From NCBI RefSeq assembly GCF_000524195.1, contig NW_020170381.1:2216908-2280907 (forward strand): a stretch of 64,000 nt of DNA, read 5' to 3'. The translations under genes were made by a program, and so were the position numbers. How positions within the stretch are numbered: the stretch's first letter is position 1; each line of letters begins with the position of its first letter. The stretch comes from Echinococcus granulosus (Eukaryota > Platyhelminthes > Cestoda > Cyclophyllidea > Taeniidae). Positions 59,725-64,000 of the stretch are shown piece after piece. The notes under the pieces were generated by a model, which did no database searches, had not been told where the DNA came from, and saw nothing but the letters and a program-made list of their open reading frames with translations.

Positions 59725-60775
59725 CTAAAAAGCGCAAAATGTTTTTATGCAACATATATTACAAACGACCACCAAAAATATTTAACTCCTAAGGATGTAA
59801 GATTTGTAAGTAGATATTGCGTTATAATTCAACCTAGTATCACATGAAATAATCAAATGTATGTCTGGCAAATCTGAGTTGCAACTAGAGGAATATACTG
59901 AGGATGAACATATGAAGGGAATAAGACAGTTTTAAATCACATCTTTGGCGCATTGCAATGCCAACACACAAAAATGGCACTAATTACTCACCATGTACGT
60001 CTACCACTTGTATATTCCTTGCAGATAAGGAAAGCCCAAAAACTAAGTAAATATGGCATGCATGAGTCCACAGAAAGCACGCTTCGGGGAACACAAAAAC
60101 AACAAAGGTAATATGGAAGACCCCGCATACATAAAAGGTGTTACCAGATTATACGTTAAGGCAAAAAAGGGCGAAAAAGATTGAAGAAAACTGGTTACCG
60201 TATTCAATGTGCTCTAAAGGCGCGGGATCATGCCAAACAATTTAAATAAATTTTGAAGCAGGATCCAAATTAAGTCCACCCTTAATTGTTTGTGCAAAGA
60301 TGACAAAAAGAACGTGATGCAAAAATTTTCGTGATAGCCTGTGACCTAATAAATTGTTGGTTTACCAAGCATGTCAAAAAATCGTAAAATGCAAAGAAAT
60401 GCTTAAATAAATAACAGATCAAGAAAAAATTTTGGATACGCTTTCCTTGCAATCCACATAGACAGTATTGTTTTGACGCTGAGCTGGCTGAAGTGTTAAT
60501 TGCATGGTGCATCCTCCTCTATCTACCTTTCAAAATCATCGAGAGACTATTTAGTACCTCTAACTATTCTGTTTTTATAGCATCTTAGCTTTCTGCTGGT
60601 AAGACCACTAGGCGAAAATACTTATTTTTAGCTTCTTAGGTTGTACGGTGGATTTGGTTTAGCTGACAATGAACGCTTCGATACCTATGTGGCAAACGTG
60701 AAAATTGTATAGCGCCCCAACAATTCTCTGAAGACCAAGGAAGATATTGTAATACGATAGCAGTTCATCCCTCGG
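59725..60775. other. region upstream of UFD1, nothing recognised
   Basis: AT-rich sequence with no promoter motif or gene that I can support. A UFD1 5' UTR exon or promoter should lie here unless the message is trans-spliced. Confidence 0.5.
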
Positions 60776-61005
60776 TTCTGGTGAGGCGCCACTTTTGGAC
60801 TTTGAATTAGCCCTCTTGTACCCCGTTGGGTGGGCTGGCCTTTTGGGCCATGCCAATAGCCCAGACACCTTCCCCGTGCCGAATATATATATTCTGCATG
60901 AGTATTGTGTCTTCTTTCGTCTTCAGGGAGTCTCGGGACGCTACAGTATAATACCAGGGCAGGGTGTATGTATTTGGCGTACAGAAGGCACTAGGACTTC
61001 TTAAG
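60776..61005 (+). repeat. dispersed repeat, copy 3
   Basis: It starts ggttctggtgaggcgccac and matches the reverse complement of 48850-49080 through the GGGCTGGCCTTTTGGGCCAT core to cttcagggagtctcgggac. The chance open frame across it (..ELALLYPVGWAG..) is not a gene. Confidence 0.8.
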
Positions 61006-61524
61006 ACGGCCCGAAGGTCAGCCAACTCTGCGTTGTACAGCGGTTGAGACGAAGTGACCCTTTTCCAACACCGACCGTTGAACTAACCCCCTCCGTGTTG
61101 CATAACCCGTCCCCTCTGTTAAGCATCGTTCCTGGGGCTCTTCCTGGTCAGCCATCCCGAGCTGGCCGTGCCAGTCATCAAATCCCCATGCAACTGAGGA
61201 GATACTTAGCCGCAACGCCACTTACCCCTCTTGGCAATTTAAATGGATCTATAATTTAGTCTAGTATGGGAACTGAATTCAGGAACGGGGTATTGTGCCG
61301 GCCGTCATGAGTGTTCATAGGTAGACATAGGAACAAAGGCCTAAAAGTATGTGGGAGGGGGAAGGGTTTTGCGCCTGTTCCTACTTGCCGCGTTGTTCTC
61401 ACTTCGGAAATGCATGGTCATATTAATCCGGACCCCATTCAGGCAGTAGAGGAAACGAGAAGGCATCGTGAATTTACTTTGTCGACAGCTAGTGGCTAGT
61501 GCCACCCCAGTATTTAATAGCTTT
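61006..61524. other. repeat-rich stretch between dispersed repeats
   Basis: It is GC-richer than the host genes around it and without a durable open frame. It has the look of decayed mobile-element sequence, but I cannot assign a family. Confidence 0.4.
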
Positions 61525-61740
61525 CCCGAAACACCTCGATACTTCTCAGAAGACGAAAGATGACGTAAAACTAGGGTAGAATACATGTGATCTACATATA
61601 GAATGTATGAGGGCTGCTGGCACGACCCAAAGGCCAGCCCACGCGGTGAAGTACTACGACCAAGTCGACGTAGCTCCTAACCAAAACCGACCGGTAAACA
61701 AACAACCAACATTACAACTGCTCTAGGATAGTGTAGCAAA
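61525..61740 (-). repeat. dispersed repeat, copy 4
   Basis: It has the same orientation and sequence as 52045-52275: cctcgatacttctcag, ggccagcccacgcggtgaag and aaaaccgaccgg on the plus strand. The reverse complement shares the GGGCTGGCCT core with copies 1 and 3. Confidence 0.75.
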
Positions 61741-61904
61741 GCTTTTTTGAAGAGGAACAAAGACAAATAGTGGGGCACAACACATACAGGACGAGGCTCG
61801 AAGGTCCCCTCTCCCTTGGTCCTCATACGCTTAGAACACCCAGGTTGGTTTGATTTTGTTTATTAGGGCGAGTAAATGGGGGAAGCGAGTACAGAGTTTA
61901 GGGG

Positions 61905-62366
61905 GTGTGGACACGTAACCGCTCTCCGGTTTGACAATGCTAGGATCGGAGCTCCGCAGTTTCCTAGGTCTGGTAAATTACTGCCGGCGTTTCGTAAAGG
62001 GTTTTGCTAAGATCGCCAGCCCGTTACATAAATTAACTGAAAAGCAGGCAAGGAAGAATTTTAAGTAAAAGAGCATGATGAAGCGTTTAAAGAACTGAAG
62101 CGAATGCTCCGCTCCGATCCTAGCGTTGCCAAACTTCAATTCGAGTGCCCCACCGTTTGCACCGGATACGGACACGAGCGATGCCGCAAAGGACAAAAAA
62201 GGAAGGGAACGGGTCATCGGCTACGCGAGTACACGGCTCAGCAAGAAAATGAGACAGAAAAGTGCGACGCAACGTGAGCTGTTTGCTAGCTAGTCAATGG
62301 TTCGACACTTCAGACATCACCTGATAGCGAGGAAGTTCATTGTTAGAGCCAACTATCAGGCACTCA
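61905..62366 (+). mobile_element. decayed Ty3/gypsy pol fragment (reverse transcriptase end to RNase H)
   Basis: ELRSFLGLVNYCRRFVKGFA followed by ASPLHKLTE is the signature of the end of gypsy reverse transcriptase, and DEAFKELKRML follows. STRL- and RHF-type RNase H pieces (TRLSKKMRQ-like, then VRHFRHHL and FIVRANYQAL) can be picked out in shifting frames. An in-frame stop and frameshifts near 62063 and further on show that it is inactive. It runs into the second assembly gap. Confidence 0.85.
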
Positions 62367-62466
62367 NNNNNNNNNNNNNNNNNNNNNNNNNNNNNNNNNN
62401 NNNNNNNNNNNNNNNNNNNNNNNNNNNNNNNNNNNNNNNNNNNNNNNNNNNNNNNNNNNNNNNNNN
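62367..62466. other. assembly gap (100 N)
   Basis: Exactly 100 N in the middle of the gypsy element, between RNase H and the end of integrase. Most of the integrase is therefore absent or collapsed. Confidence 0.99.
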
Positions 62467-62686
62467 CGTCTATCGAGAAGGAGACTTAGTGCAAATTTAC
62501 AGACCGGTTCCTCCACCTAGAACACACCGCAAGTTCCATCACCCATGGAGTAAGGACCCATTTCGGGTGGTGAAGGTCCTCTCACCTACAAACTACCTCG
62601 CCCGCAACGCACAACTGTGTACCCAGCCGGTAACCGTTCATCACAACAAGATGAGACCCTACAAAGGACCATCACCGGTTGGATAA
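62467..62686 (+). mobile_element. gypsy integrase C-terminal end
   Basis: The open frame reads YREGDLVQIYRP, then HRKFHHPW, PFRVVKVLSPTNYLARNA and VHHNKMRPYKG before TAA. This is the typical C-terminal integrase end (GDLV..P...KL.P.W.GPF.V), followed by a short spacer and the LTR. Confidence 0.85.
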
Positions 62687-62793
62687 GATGAGATTTATGC
62701 CCTGACCAAAGACGGGGGACAACCGTTTGGGAATTTCGAGGGGAGCTCACAACTGGTAGCACCGGGGACGGTGCTAAAAGGACGAGGGGGCTA

Positions 62794-63001
62794 TGTAATA
62801 CTTATATTGTTTTAATGTTCCTTTTAGAGAGGAGGAGTGAATACAACTCGGAACTGGTAACAGAGTCGACGCCCAGCGTGCCTAAGAGCGGTTGCAAACC
62901 CTCGCCCCAGTAAACCCTGTACTCGTTTTCCTTATCCACTTCTTCCAATAAAGATGTCGAAATTAAACCAACCAGGTTGTTCTAAGAGCACTAGGAACAA
63001 G
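62794..63001 (+). mobile_element. probable 3' LTR of the gypsy element
   Basis: It begins TGTAATACTTATATTG about 110 bases after the integrase stop and ends near cactaggaaca. An AATAAA lies inside (near 62947). Its start matches the reverse complement of about 63535-63576. LTR length of about 208 is my estimate because no second full copy is present for comparison. Confidence 0.6.
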
Positions 63002-63012
63002 GAAGAAGAGAC

Positions 63013-63465
63013 CTACGTTCCTCGTCCCACATTGGTGGTTGCGAGTTTGACCAATTGACCGAGCGAGTTAGTCTTTGCGTCGCAGAGCTTCTCAGACAAA
63101 GCTGGAGGTCGAACTTTATGTCTAAACTGGACCGTTACCCAGTTAGAGACCTTGTTTGGAGGACAGCCACAGAAAGTGCGTTCAGTCAGAAGTTGAAGGT
63201 TCTTGGCGTACTTTTCGTCGTCCTCGTCAGCTTTTTGGAAACGAAGAAAGAAGTCTCTAGCAATGGTTTGTTCTTCCTGATCAATGACAAGTTGGGCCAC
63301 TGTGTTGCAGCATTGGTCAATGTCGGTATCGTGGGTGATGCCGGCATTGACTGCGGCCAAAAATAAATCGTAGGGAAGAGCGTGGAGAACTAGGGGTACT
63401 CCTTGACATAAAGGATAGAGATGAAGATTAAATTTGGCAGTTCTGAGCCGGTCTTCGAAATTCAT
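63013..63465 (-). mobile_element. gag-like ORF of a second retroelement, opposite orientation
   Basis: A 150-codon frame starts MNFEDRLRTAKFNLHLYPLC and includes DEKYAKNLQLLTERTFCG, VTVQFRHKVRPP and KLCDAKTNSLGQLVKLA, the helical organisation of a Ty3/gypsy capsid. No zinc knuckle is present. The frame ends where the plus-strand LTR ends, so it is probably cut by that insertion. I rate the gag call as likely but not certain. Confidence 0.6.
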
Positions 63466-63489
63466 ATCATCTCCGAAAGGGACAGACCT

Positions 63490-63576
63490 GCCGGCGCTTT
63501 TCAGTCACGAGGCCCGACTCGCATCCCGCCTCCTCTCTTATTAAAACACTAAAACAACGTAAGTATTACAGCGAAT
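63490..63576 (-). mobile_element. LTR start on the minus strand, upstream of the gag-like ORF
   Basis: The reverse complement begins TGTAATACTTACGTTG and continues TTTTAGTG..AGAGAGGAGG, matching the first 45 bases or so of the plus-strand LTR at 62794 and then diverging. This fits a related element facing the other way, its LTR shortened or diverged. Confidence 0.55.
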
Positions 63577-63584
63577 AAATTAGG

Positions 63585-63665
63585 GTTGATAGCGTGACCC
63601 GGATACCAGGCCACCCAATGAAAGTACAATGGTGGGTCCACTAAGTAACCCGTTACTAAAACCGA
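63585..63665 (-). repeat. dispersed repeat, partial copy 5
   Basis: The reverse complement (cggttttagtaacgggttac, then cattgggtggcctggtatcc) resembles the first third of copies 2 and 4. It is more diverged than the others. Confidence 0.5.
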
Positions 63666-64000
63666 CGGTTGTTGATGCATTAGAGTTTGAAGCAAATCTT
63701 ATTTTTCAAGAATTATTACCTACCTTTAGGCATTTTTAGAAACAGATAGCCTAACTAATGCAATCACAATGTCCTTCCTGAAAGCAGTTTATTATTTTAT
63801 GGAAAGAGTAGACATCTTAAGGCAACTTCTTTCTACGTGAAACTTAAAAGCTTGTGCTAAATTTAGGCGGTATGGCACTTAGTATTCATTCGCTGCCACC
63901 AATTTCATTACTGGCTACGATATATGACAGACACTAAAGTTTTAAATTCTACACAGTTTTTTTAATTTACAAATAATAACCCTTCCTTGCAGTGCATGTT
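63666..64000. other. right end of window, nothing recognised
   Basis: AT-rich, with only short frames on both strands. Confidence 0.5.

Noticed and set aside
60795..61004. Open frame DFELALLYPVGWAG.. and its twin at 48857-49054
   Set aside because: Both are the same dispersed repeat read in one frame, with different endings and stops; not a gene family.
62297..62686. A single 129-codon open frame across the N run
   Set aside because: The frame spans 100 placeholder N, so its continuity is meaningless. The two sides are separate gypsy segments.

Overview
The window is animal nuclear DNA: AT-rich, intron-rich, with two 100-base runs of N (33588-33687 and 62367-62466) that look like fixed-size scaffold gaps. 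All recognisable host genes are on the minus strand. Very short introns (30, 38, 34, 39 and 42 bases), large introns elsewhere and decayed Ty3/gypsy elements suggest a flatworm, probably a tapeworm. That placement is inferred from gene structure and general resemblance, not from a database search.

About three quarters of the window (1479-47181) is one gene, the orthologue of unc-80, whose product is the giant cytosolic subunit of the NALCN sodium-leak channel complex. I could place 43 coding exons (10,659 bases, about 3,550 codons) by splice signals, codon phase and resemblance to animal UNC80. The N-terminal exon and the C-terminal part were not found. Five junctions have phases that do not agree, so small exons are probably still missing there.

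Right of unc-80, on the same strand, lie several small genes: a diverged CKS-like fragment (50162-50305), the C-terminal exons of a small membrane-anchored protein that may be Bcl-2-like (50724-51122), a clear two-exon CKS1 cell-cycle gene (51313-51752), an unrecognised low-complexity gene of about 600 codons (53459-55310), and a complete ten-exon UFD1 gene (56813-59724) encoding the ubiquitin-binding partner of p97/VCP and NPL4. UFD1 is notable because its start ATG ends a 13-base exon followed by a 30-base intron.

The right end (60.8-63.7 kb) is repeat territory. It holds a broken gypsy pol fragment on the plus strand with a probable 3' LTR, a gag-like ORF on the minus strand that stops where that LTR ends, and copies of a short dispersed repeat that also occurs near 48.9 and 52.1 kb. 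I saw no tRNA, rRNA, CRISPR array or convincing plus-strand host gene.
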